Shown piece after piece: positions 1-10,000 of a stretch of 64,000 nucleotides of DNA. Position numbers and translations under genes: made by a program. Origin of the DNA: Hydrangea macrophylla. Lineage: Eukaryota > Streptophyta > Magnoliopsida > Cornales > Hydrangeaceae. How positions within the stretch are numbered: the stretch's first letter is position 1; each line of letters starts with the position of its first letter. Below the pieces are notes generated by a model. It saw only the letters and a list, made by a program, of their open reading frames with translations. It had not been told where the DNA came from and ran no database searches. The stretch lies in contig CM066997.1 in NCBI GenBank assembly GCA_033977485.1, positions 76,788,634 to 76,852,633 on the forward strand, given 5' to 3'.

Positions 1-795
1 AAAAATTATAATGGGTAGGCCAAAGGTCAAAAAGGTTTATTAGAACAAACGGCCTAGTGTCATTTTCTAAGGTTACATGATTTTTCAATGTTATGATATA
101 AAAGGAAATAGAATTTCTCTGCTTTTAATATATATATATATATATTTTTTTTTTTTAACATGGTAATTCTAATATTCACTCGACTTTCAATCAAAATGAA
201 GGAATAATGAGACCAATCAACGAGATAGTGCGATGTGTCAAGAGATTCGATAAACGTAATAAAACCCTCAAAAGGATGATAGGCTCTGACGCTCACCGGG
301 TTCTAGTCTCCACAATATTACTATTTAGAAATCCAAGGTATATTACAGTTCAAGGTTAATATACATCCAGATGACTACGTGCAGTGCGACAAGATATGCA
401 AGTATAAGATATAAAACAATGATTCCGATAATATATAATTCTCAAAACATCTTCTCATAGATTCGGTCGGCATTCGATTATATACTCTCTTAATTCTCAA
501 AATTTCAATGAAATGTAATTATAATAAAAAGGAACGCAATATTGAACAGTATTAAGAAACTGATTTTTATTTATTTACAGAACTACTAAAATATTTGTTT
601 CTCTATTACTATTATTTTTTTTATTATTTTTTTTTATTATGTTTTACAAAGAATTAAAAGAACTAACAACTGAATGAAATAACGAATAAAAGAAAACTAA
701 CAAAAATAAACTGAAGTACAAAAACAAGAAACTATACGAATAAAACTAATAAAACTAAACAAAAACACTAAAATGAAAATGAAAATATCCATATA
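1..795. other. AT-rich non-coding 3' region of the Athila element
   Basis: No gene is supported here. The stretch is A/T-rich, with a (TA)n run near 128-145 and T-runs near 610-640. It lies beyond the polypurine-like tract, so it should be the 3' untranslated part of the element or the start of a diverged 3' LTR. No match to the right-hand LTR was recognised by eye. Confidence 0.45.
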
Positions 796-808
796 CTCCC
801 CCCAAACC
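796..808 (-). other. Polypurine tract candidate of the Athila element
   Basis: On the minus strand this reads GGTTTGGGGGGAG, a purine-rich run typical of the plus-strand primer of Athila elements. It sits just after the last ORF. A similar run, CAGGTTTGGGGGAAA on the minus strand, lies near 1910-1924, between the two 3' ORFs, and could be an older or duplicated tract. Confidence 0.5.
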
Positions 809-824
809 AAATCACTGCATGTCC

Positions 825-1670
825 CTATGCAGAGGGAAACATGACAATGACATGGATGTAGTCCTCATAGAATATCACCAGGACGTCCACTCCACGGAAA
901 ATGCCTGATGGAGGCTGTACTCCAGATCGAACATACCAATCCACAAGCTCCAACTCTGGGTGCTCCGTAGGGTCGAACGGTGGACCTACCCCATCAACAT
1001 CATGTACATCCAAACTCTGACCCTCCACAATCTCCTCAACGACACTCGGACCCAAATTCACCCAATCGTCCTCCGAACCGGAATACGGTGCGAAAATCGA
1101 GGCAATGTCCTCAGGGGACCAGTCAGGGTGACCCGGACGCTGTCGAACAACGTCCGGCACATAATCAGGTAGGTTCCTATATGGATAGGTAACCTCCGGT
1201 GTAGGCACACTAGACTCAACAGGGTCAGATATAGAAATATCAACGAATCCTGAGACAACACCCTCATCTTCATCATCAGCCGAGGACTCGACCGAATCAG
1301 ACGATGACGACTCAGAAGATGTAGGAGGATCGCCATAAGGGCCATCAAGAGACGTAGGGTCATCGCCAAACATGTCATCCTCGTCAGAAGAATCGGAACA
1401 ACTGGTAATGGGCCTATGAGGACGACGACGACTCCAGCCGGTACGACCGACTGGGTCGTCAGGTTTGGCTATCCTAGGACTAAGTATAGAGGTATCAGAA
1501 GAAGAACCAGAGTCAGAATAGTAACTGGACTGACTGGGAGACCTCTCAGATGACGTAGGAGGAGACATCGGGTGATCCATAGGGAAAAGAGGATAAGGAG
1601 AAAGGAGGATTTGGATAACTATATGTATATGTAGTAGCGATATGTCCTGAAACCAAAAAAAAAACGTCAC
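825..1670 (-). CDS. Acidic 3' ORF of the Athila element, function unknown
   Basis: This is an open frame of 281 codons. The first 30 or so codons may not be coding: they cover a T-rich run ending in TTTCAG at about 1648-1655 on the minus strand, which looks like a splice acceptor. The first good internal methionine is at 1580 (MDHPMSPPTS). The protein is rich in Ser, Asp, Glu and Pro, with several Ser/Asp runs, and has no cysteine motif or clear membrane segment. It lies in the env-like region, downstream of the larger ORF at 2326-3606. The acceptor suggests it may be read from a spliced RNA, perhaps as a second exon of that ORF. I do not recognise a family. Confidence 0.45.
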   Translation of the reverse strand: MTFFFWFQDISLLHIHIVIQILLSPYPLFPMDHPMSPPTSSERSPSQSSYYSDSGSSSDTSILSPRIAKPDDPVGRTGWSRRRPHRPITSCSDSSDEDDMFGDDPTSLDGPYGDPPTSSESSSSDSVESSADDEDEGVVSGFVDISISDPVESSVPTPEVTYPYRNLPDYVPDVVRQRPGHPDWSPEDIASIFAPYSGSEDDWVNLGPSVVEEIVEGQSLDVHDVDGVGPPFDPTEHPELELVDWYVRSGVQPPSGIFRGVDVLVIFYEDYIHVIVMFPSA

Positions 1671-2325
1671 AACTGAAATATAATTAGCGCAAGTTAATAG
1701 GCATGAAAGACATAGGTAATATTCAGGATTATAATAATGTATACCAAAAATGAACTACTCTTGAATGTATGAACCTAAATTATTAATCAGTTACATGCGC
1801 TAAGAGTCAACGTAGTGAATAGGTTAATGTGGAATCATATTGATCAAAATTAAATCGTATTCACTTTTAATTAATAATTCGGAATAGTTAATGGACATTT
1901 TAGCATAATTTCCCCCAAACCTGAGTGTAAGCAATTCCTGTTAGCGTGCAATGGGTTTGATAATTACTAATTACTAATTGACTGCTTGTGAAGTTATGAT
2001 CAGTAATGAAGTAAAGCATCATAAACAGTAAGTGACAATAAGATCAGTGAAATGACTATGTTCCAGACATATAGCAAACCACAAAACAAAAGAAAAGCGC
2101 AAAACAAATTATTTACAGACCCAAAGGAAATAAAATAAAAGGAAATAATCTAAACCGGTCGAAGCCGGGTACAGTAAAATCCTAACAATAACCAAAAGAC
2201 TAAATAAACAGGAAAAGCAACAAAATACAATAATATACAGGCCCGAATGTTTGAAAATGTCTAAACTCCCACCAAATACAAGAAAAAGGAAAAATACATG
2301 TCTAACCCCCCCAACCAAAACCTAC
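1671..2325. other. Spacer between the two 3' ORFs of Athila, possible intron
   Basis: AT-rich with no convincing ORF of its own. On the minus strand it ends in a pyrimidine-rich acceptor-like sequence close to 1650-1670, and a GT-rich stretch follows the stop of the upstream ORF. An intron is possible, but the donor is not clear. Confidence 0.35.
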
Positions 2326-3606
2326 TCAGTCATCACCACCCTCAATCAAAACCAACTCCAACCCAGTACTCCCCTGGCCAGTAGTATCATCACCATCCCC
2401 ATCACCATCACTCCCATCGTCATCGTCACCAGCATCCCCAGCCTCCTCCTCACCCTGTACCTCCTCCTGCTCCTCAGCCACCTGCTGCGCCTGTCGCGGA
2501 AACGCGGACTGGTAAGCTGCCTCTCCCTGAGCAAGAATGTCCTCCAGCTGATCAGGATGATGAAGCTGGAAAAAGGACCTCATGTAGGACTGCAAGCGCA
2601 GCGTCTCACCTCGGAAAGCGCACACATCCCCATACGTCCAAGCGTACGGGGAATCCTCAGGAGGGGGTGGACGCTGGGCTGCCTGCTCACGACGGGCCTG
2701 GGCCTGCTCTCGGGCCCTCCTAACCTCCAGGTCTAGTCGATCCAAACTCAGCTTCCAATCAGCGGAAGCGAAGTCTGGAATATGTGCGTCAATAGGCTCA
2801 TCGGCAGGAATAGGAAAGGCCTTAGCCCGGAGAATAGCGGTGATCGTGCGAGGATAGGGCAAAAGAAGTTTAGAATCAAGGGAGTGGTCAATGGCATGAG
2901 CCGCAAGACGCATGCCCTCCATAATAATCAAGCCAGGGTGAAACCAATCGCTGCGGTAAACAGCGTGGAGGGCATGGTGGATTTCCTTGGTCCGTTCTTG
3001 CTCATGACCAAGGGGGTACAGGTTTCGTTTAAAGACATGGTCGACGAACCACATCTGGTGGGGCATATGAGATCGGAGAATAGATTGGCCCGAACCAGAG
3101 CGGCCGCCACACATGTCCTGAATGATATGAATGAAGGAGTGGGCTTTGTTGAGGACGGTTAATTTAGGAACTTGGTATGAGTGGGAGGGGAGTTGGAGTA
3201 TTTCAGCGATGTTGTCTGGGTTGAGGGTAATGTCGTGGCCATCTATGGTGGTAGACAAGAAGGCGTGCTGGCTTAGAGATTGTTTATGATAGCGAAGGTT
3301 TTGGTAGAAGAGGCGGACAAATCGGGGATAACTAATTAGGTCTGGGTTTCTAAAATAGAGCTGTGGGGCCAGTTTTCGGGCTACTAAGTTACTATGGCCC
3401 CACTTCGTGTCTTTATCAGACGCGAAGTACTCAGCATCTATGGCGGCCTCGTAATTGAGGCCGCGGGTGGCGTATTTGGGACCTAATTCGTTCAGGTTAG
3501 GGTCGTCTGGGGGCGGTGGTGGTGGGTCAGTCTGTTTTTCCTTGCCTTTGGCTTTTTTCTGAGGCGGTTGGGACGAAGAAGCGGATCGTACGGTTCTTTT
3601 GGTCAT
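2326..3606 (-). CDS. Env-position ORF of the Athila element (putative plant transposon protein domain)
   Basis: An intact 426-codon ORF downstream of pol in element orientation. The N-terminus is basic and proline-rich (residues 1-36, with KKAKGKEK). The central part (about 50-290) resembles the 'putative plant transposon protein' domain common in this position of Athila elements, with segments such as RFVRLFYQNL and MPHQMWFVDHVF. The C-terminal 60 residues are a low-complexity acidic run of Glu, Asp and Gly. No signal peptide or strong transmembrane helix is visible, so an envelope role is not supported by this copy. The family assignment is from memory of the domain, not from a search. Confidence 0.65.
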   Translation of the reverse strand: MTKRTVRSASSSQPPQKKAKGKEKQTDPPPPPPDDPNLNELGPKYATRGLNYEAAIDAEYFASDKDTKWGHSNLVARKLAPQLYFRNPDLISYPRFVRLFYQNLRYHKQSLSQHAFLSTTIDGHDITLNPDNIAEILQLPSHSYQVPKLTVLNKAHSFIHIIQDMCGGRSGSGQSILRSHMPHQMWFVDHVFKRNLYPLGHEQERTKEIHHALHAVYRSDWFHPGLIIMEGMRLAAHAIDHSLDSKLLLPYPRTITAILRAKAFPIPADEPIDAHIPDFASADWKLSLDRLDLEVRRAREQAQARREQAAQRPPPPEDSPYAWTYGDVCAFRGETLRLQSYMRSFFQLHHPDQLEDILAQGEAAYQSAFPRQAQQVAEEQEEVQGEEEAGDAGDDDDGSDGDGDGDDTTGQGSTGLELVLIEGGDD

Positions 3607-5640
3607 ATTTTAAAAAGAAGGTACGGATTTTTTTTTTTTTTTAAAAAAAAAAATTGAAAATGTCGGCTTTAAAATAGGACTGTACCCAGAAAAAGAAAAA
3701 GAAAGGGATAGGGGGAAAGGGTCACCTGCAAGAAAAACAATCCCGGCAAGGGACACAATCAACATATAATCAACATTTCAAAAGAAATTGGGGTTCACGG
3801 GGGAACACCCAGCAACTGTGAGAAGAGCCGATCCCTTCCCACCCACTGTCCCGACAAGGGCACACACTTTGCGGCAAGTCACGGGGTACTTGCCGCGTGT
3901 TAAAGAGCAATGTAAGGAAGGCAATAGACAAGTGACACTTATGTTGAACACCATAATTTGAATGTTTAGTAGGACGGTCATAATTTGAATGAACACGATA
4001 ATTTGATCACTTTACGATTGCTTCTCACTTGCATTGTCAGGTTATGTGAATGTTTATGTGTATGAATCCGCACGTCATGCTTGGCTATATAAATAGAGAT
4101 TAAAGTGGCATTTACGTTTATTAGAATTCTTGCAGATCTAATTGTTCCTATGTATGTGACGTATGTGTTCTCGATTCAAGCACGCACCGAATCCCTTGTT
4201 TGATTCTTAAATCGACCAAATATAATGTTAATTCCAAAACATAACCCTAGCATTTAAGCAGTGCATTGTCATCATCCATGTAGAAATTGGTGTGTATGAA
4301 GAGATGTGAGTCAATAAGTCAATGCATGTATGGATCCGCATATGAGTACGTACCTATGTAAAAAAAATTAGGATTCAGAGTTTATAAACATGTGGTCACT
4401 GAAATTCTCCCAATACTTATGCCCAAATTCATTACTCACATGCGGCCACATAACAAAACCATTAAGCGTGGATTACAAGCCTGTACTAAAAGGTCATAGG
4501 TTTGTTTTAGATGAATTCGAATGTGCGTTTACTAGTCTCAAATTAGAAAGGGCTAGTTTCTACGATCAGGTCGGGAACTTATTCACATTCATACTGGGAT
4601 ATTCAACATTACAGGAATAACAATTAATATGTGTATTAAGTTATGAAATGCTAGTGTGTGTATTTAATATTTCTGCATGCGAAAAGTGGTTGTCTATAGA
4701 GGCTTGTGTTTCTATAGGGCTGCATAATATGCTCATGATTAACCCAAACCCTAGTAGCTAAAATTTAGCCCCCAAATTGAAGTCCAATTCATCTACAAAT
4801 CGTATGTCACAAACCCTAATTAGAAGCATTCAAACAGATTTAAGACTCTGATTCCCTATCCTGAAGTTAGTGTTTGTGAGTCCTATCATGATCCCCAATT
4901 TGTTAATCCGAACAGATTTAAGACTGAGTAAGGTCAGGCTCAAGGTTTCAAGACCCCCAATTTGTTAATCCTAACATGATCAGTGGTGCATATGAGTTAA
5001 TGTTCATGAATGAGAGGCTTCATGTGTAAAAATCTGTGTGTAAAGCAATACTTGTAGGCAAAGATTCCCAAATGCAAACCCTAGTAGCTATAGTGATCAT
5101 ACCCCAAAATTTGTGAACCTAATCTTAGGGTTTCTAATCAACCCCCAAAATTCAGCTCTGGGATTAAATCACTTGTTTGATTATGTGGGTATTCATGTGT
5201 GCGAGTATGGAGTACATAGATGTATGCGGATGTGGATGTATCAGTGATTCAAACCAATTTAGGGTTTCAAAGCAACCCGAAATTCCTCCCTAAGATTCAA
5301 ACCATGTGTATGACTCCATGTGCACATATACATATATGTGGATCTGTGTGTATAGACTTTGGACCCATGAATGTATATATATATATGTATATATACCTGT
5401 ATGTATACCACGAGCAGAGGAAAAGGGGGGTTGCTGTGTAATCGCGTCTAACGGCGGCAGTGAACGGTGGTGATGTAGCGGCGGCGGCGTCTTGATGTGG
5501 TGGTGGTCCGATGAAGGTGGACGGCGGCGGTGTCTTGAAGTGGAGGTGTGTGGTGGTTTGTGATGGAGGGAGGAGAGAGAGAGAGAGAGAGATCGCGAGA
5601 GGGAGAAGAGAGACGTAGACAGAGAGAGAAAATAGTGAAT
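3607..5640. other. Long non-coding spacer of the Athila element
   Basis: About 2 kb with no supportable gene. It has short recurring phrases, for example the words CCCAATTTGTTAATCC near 4893 and 4960 and AACCCTAGTAGCTA near 4750 and 5078, so it may be built from old duplications. A GA microsatellite lies at about 5572-5590. The open frames here are chance frames. Confidence 0.5.
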
Positions 5641-6075
5641 CTGAAACAAATTAGGGCTTAGCCCTGTATTTAAAGGGATGCCAACCTCGCGCGAGCGAAC
5701 CGCGAGAGCGAAGCTCGCGCGCGCGGATCCCTCCGCGAGGAAAAGCTGAGGTTTGGTTTTGTGTTTTAATCTCAAAATTGTCCCAAGTGTAAAATCCGCC
5801 CGAGCGGACCGCTCCAGCGAGAGTCTCGCGGGCGCGATCTGAGGCGCGACCAGAAACTGAGGCTTCTTTTCAGCAGCTACAAGCAATTCAGTCTAAGGGA
5901 CAATACCGCGCGAGCGGGCCGCTCTAGCGAGGACCTCGCGGGCGCGATTTCTGGCGCGAGAATACACTGAGGGTCCCTTTAAAGACTTTCCAAAAGTTTT
6001 GGCTAAGGGGATATATCGCGCGAGCGGACCGCGCGAGCGAGTCCTCGCGCGAGCGGGCCGCGCGCGCGAGATGCT
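5641..6075. repeat. Degenerate tandem repeat, about four units of 109 bp with CG-rich palindromic cores
   Basis: Four units carry a core like CGCGCGAGCGGACCGCGCGA, at about 5689, 5798, 5908 and 6015, so the period is 107-110 bp. Each core is followed by CTCGCG-type half-sites and then about 45 bp of AT-rich sequence that also matches loosely between units (for example the GTCTAAGGGACAATA and GGCTAAGGGGATATAT stretches). The same kind of core is found in this element's LTR at 13512-13650. The core is GC-rich, unlike everything around it. Confidence 0.75.
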
Positions 6076-6214
6076 GAATTCTCATTTTTCTTTTCTGTGT
6101 TCTTGTATACATGTTATAAAACTTAAACTTTGCATCTTCTGGGCATTTAGATGTTCAGACAATGACCAAAAACTACTAAATAGTGTACAAAATTCAAGAA
6201 AATTCTAACTAATG

Positions 6215-6232
6215 CTTGGGTTGCCTCCCAAG
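6215..6232 (-). other. Conserved post-pol hairpin of Athila/Calypso elements
   Basis: On the minus strand the sequence is CTTGGGAGGCAACCCAAG, a 6-bp perfect stem with a 6-base loop, about 40 bp beyond the integrase stop. I know this word as a recurrent feature downstream of pol in Athila/Calypso-type elements. Its role (RNA structure, termination or processing) is not established by the sequence. Confidence 0.7.
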
Positions 6233-6274
6233 AAGCGCTAAGTTTTACGTCGCTAGCTCGACCGATGCACGTGC

Positions 6275-7093
6275 TTAGTCGAGATAGACCGGATCTACCA
6301 GGTCTATAGATTCAATTTCTCTCTCTTCTGTTTCCTCGGTTCGATACGGCTTAAGCCGTTGTCCATTTACTTTAAAAGGTGCCCCACCATTCATATCTTG
6401 GATCTCAATCGCTCCATGCGGGAACACTTGCGTTATAGTGAACGGACCGTCCCATCGGGACCGTAGCTTTCCCGGGAATAATCTTAATTTCGAATTGAAC
6501 AACCAGACGCGTTGTCCGACCTCAAAATTCTTTCTTATAATCATTTTATCGTGAAAAACTTTAGATCGTTCTTTATAGATTTTCGAATTTTCATACGCTT
6601 CATTTCTCAATTCTTCAAGTTCTTGCAATTGAAGTTTACGATGACATCCTGCTGCTTTTATATCTTGGTTAAAGGTTTTTACGGCCCAATAGGATCGATG
6701 TTCGAGTTCCACCGGTAGGTGGCACGCTTTTCCAAACACTAGGCGGTAAGGAGACATCCCAATAGGGGTTTTAAACGCTGTACGATATGCCCAAAGCACA
6801 TCGGGCAGTCGTTGTGACCAATCTTTACGGTCTGAACGTACCGTTTTTTCTAATATACTTTTGACCTCTCTATTAGTCACTTCAACTTGGCCTTGGGTTT
6901 GCGGATGATATGCGGTTCCTACTTTATGGGTGATAGAATATTTTCGGACGAGGGCTTCGAAATAATGATTACAGAAATGTTTCCCCCCGTCACTTATAAT
7001 CGCTCGTGGCGTACCGAATCGACAAAATATATTATCTTTAATAAAAGAAACCACAACTTTATGGTCGTTGGTTCTTGTCGCCACTGCCTCCAC
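6275..7093 (-). pseudogene. Integrase C-terminal part of Athila pol, cut off by an in-frame stop
   Basis: This frame continues the polyprotein directly after a single TGA at 7094-7096. It holds the second and third catalytic positions of the integrase core (Asp in IISDGGKHF; Glu in the PQTQGQVE region), then the [21 protein letters not shown] segment and the C-terminal [18 protein letters not shown] and [10 protein letters not shown] motifs of Ty3 integrases. It is 272 codons with no other break. The nominal start is a GTG created by the break, not a true initiator. Confidence 0.85.
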
Positions 7094-10000
7094 TCACTTA
7101 GAAACATAGTCGACCGCGACTAAAATGTATTCGAAACCACAAGACGACGGGAACGGACCCATAAAGTCGATGCCCCAAACGTTGAATATTTCTATGATGA
7201 GGATTGGGGTCATGGGCATCGCATCACGATGTGACATGTTCCCTGTTTGTTGGCAACGTACGCAGTTCTGACAGAATTCATGTGCGTCCTTAAACAATGT
7301 TGGCCAATATAACCCACTTTGGAGGACTTTAGCGGCCGTACGACGGCCACCAAAGTGTCCTCCGCATTCTAGAGAATGGCAAAAATTTAATATGGATTTG
7401 AATTCACTTTCCGGAACGCAACGTCGTATAATTTGATCAGAACAGTGTTTAAACAACAGTGGGTCGTCCCAATAGTAATGTTTAACTTGAGAGAAGAACC
7501 GATCTTTATCTAAACGAGACCACGTATGCGGGATATATCCCGTAGCTAAGAAATTAACGATGTCGCTGAACCATGGACGATTTACGGCAGATAATGCAAA
7601 TAATTGCTCGTCCGGAAATGAATCCTGGAGAGGGGTTATATCGTTAGATTCTATATAGATTCGTGACAAGTGGTCAGCTACAACGTTTTCAGAACCCTTT
7701 TTATCCCGTATTTCATAATTAAACTCTTGCAGGAGTAAAATCCATCGGATTAACCTAGGTTTCGTTTCTTTCTTATTCAGCAAATGTCGCAATGCCGCAT
7801 GATCAGTATAAACGATGACTTTTGAACCCAATAAATAAGAACGGAATTTATCGAGGGCAAATACAACCGCAAGTAATTCTTTTTCCGTTGTTGTGTAGTT
7901 CAATTGCGCATCATTTAGTGTTTTACTTGCATAATAGATCACATGAGGGATTTTATTGACCTTTTGACCTAACACGGGCCCTACGGCATAATCGGAAGCA
8001 TCACACATCAATTCAAACGGTAATGACCAATCAGGGGAATGGATTACCGGAGCCGTGGACAATAATGTTCGTAACGTTTCAAATGCCTTGAGGCACTCAT
8101 TATCAAATACAAAAGGCACATCCTTAGCGAGCAAATTGCACAAAGGTCGTGAGATCTTACTAAAATCTTTTATAAATCGTCGGTAAAAGCCGGCATGACC
8201 GAGGAAAGACCGAATTTGACGAATAGACGACGGCGGTGGAAGTTTATCAATTAGTTCAATTTTCGCCTTATCTACCTCAATACCCCGTTTGGATACAACG
8301 TGACCCAATACGATCCCTTCTTGAACCATAAAGTGGCTCTTCTCCCAACTCAAAACCAAATTCGCTTCCTCGCACCGGGCGAGGACTTTCGTAAGGTTTT
8401 GTAAACACTCGTCAAATGTTGGACCAAAAACTGAGAAGTCATCCATAAACACTTCTAGAAACTTCTCAACCATGTCCGAAAAGATTGACATCATACACCG
8501 TTGAAAGGTTGCCGGTGCATTGCACAAGCCAAACGGCATACGTCGGTAAGCAAAGGTTCCAAAAGGACAGGTGAACGTTGTCTTTTCTTGGTCATCTGGG
8601 TAAACGGGCACCTGGTTGTAACCAGAGTATCCATCTAAGAAACAATAATAACTCTGACCGGACAGACGTTCTAGGATTTGATCAATAAAAGGGAGAGGGA
8701 AATGATCCTTACGAGTCATCATGTTAAGTTTTCTATAGTCAATGCAAACCCGCCAACCGGTAGTTTGACGGGTGGGTATAAGGACTCCCTTTTCGTTGGG
8801 TACAACCGTGATACCTGACTTCTTTGGGACAACCTGAGTTGGGCTGACCCAATTACTATCGGAGATCGGGTATATAATACCGGCGTCTAAGAGTTTAATG
8901 ACCTCCTTCATAACCACTTCTTTCATGTTAGGGTTGAGACGTCGTTGCATTTCCCTAGATGGTTTAGCATTTTCTTCTAAATTTATTCTATGCATGCAAA
9001 CTGACGGGTCAATTCCTTTTAGATCAGCGACCGTCCATCCAATCGCCTTTTTATGATTACCTAGAACCTTTATTAGTTGTACTTCCTGACTTTCAGTTAA
9101 ATTTGACGCGATTATAACAGGAAGGGTTGCGTTCGTTCCTAGGAATGCATATTTTAAAGAATCCGGCAACAGCTTAAGTTCGAGCGTCGGAGGACACTCA
9201 ATGGATGGTAATGCTGGTTCATGTGAAAGAGGTGGTAAAGCCTCTACTTTAGGTTTCCATGGAAGCGCATTAGTCGTATTTACTGATTCCAATAGAGTAT
9301 TTACATCTTCAATATTTGTGTCAATGTTGAAATCATTAAAATTGAAATGTGATAAGCATGCTTCTAACGCTTCCTTAGTCAACATAAAAGGCGCTGCCTC
9401 TTCAACTAATTCGTCTATTAAGTCTATGGCATAGCAGTCTGCCTCTTCATCATCTCTATATGGTTGATTAGATGCATTGAAAACGTTAAGACGCACAGTC
9501 ATGTTACCAAAAGTTATATCCATCACACCAGTCCTACAGTTGATAATTGAATTAGCCGTAGCTAGGAAAGGGCGTCCTAGAATGACTGGAACTTGTTTAC
9601 TAGCATCTAGGACAGGTTCGGTGTCTAGTACAATAAAATCGACCGGATAATAACATCTATCAACTTTGACCAATACATCCTCTACTACCCCCCGTGGCAC
9701 TTTAATTGACCTATCGGCTAATTGTAAGGTGGCCGCAGTCGGTTTCAGTTCTCCTAAACCCAAATGTTCATAAACTGAATAGGGTATCAAATTCACACTC
9801 GCACCTAAATCAAGAAGAGCCCGTTGAATGTATTTATCACCTATGTGACAAGCGATGGTTGGAGTACCCGGGTCTTTATATTTGAGAGTGTTAGTAGTAA
9901 ACAGGGAGCTAACCTTTTCTGTTAGGAACACTTTCTTAGATAGATGGTTTCTAGACTTTCTCTTCTGAGTGCATAGATCCTTTAAGAACTTAGCATACGG

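Noticed and set aside
5290..5886. 198-codon minus-strand ORF with Ser/His-rich part
   Set aside because: It crosses the CG-rich 109-bp repeat and a GA microsatellite; the composition comes from repeats and no domain is visible.
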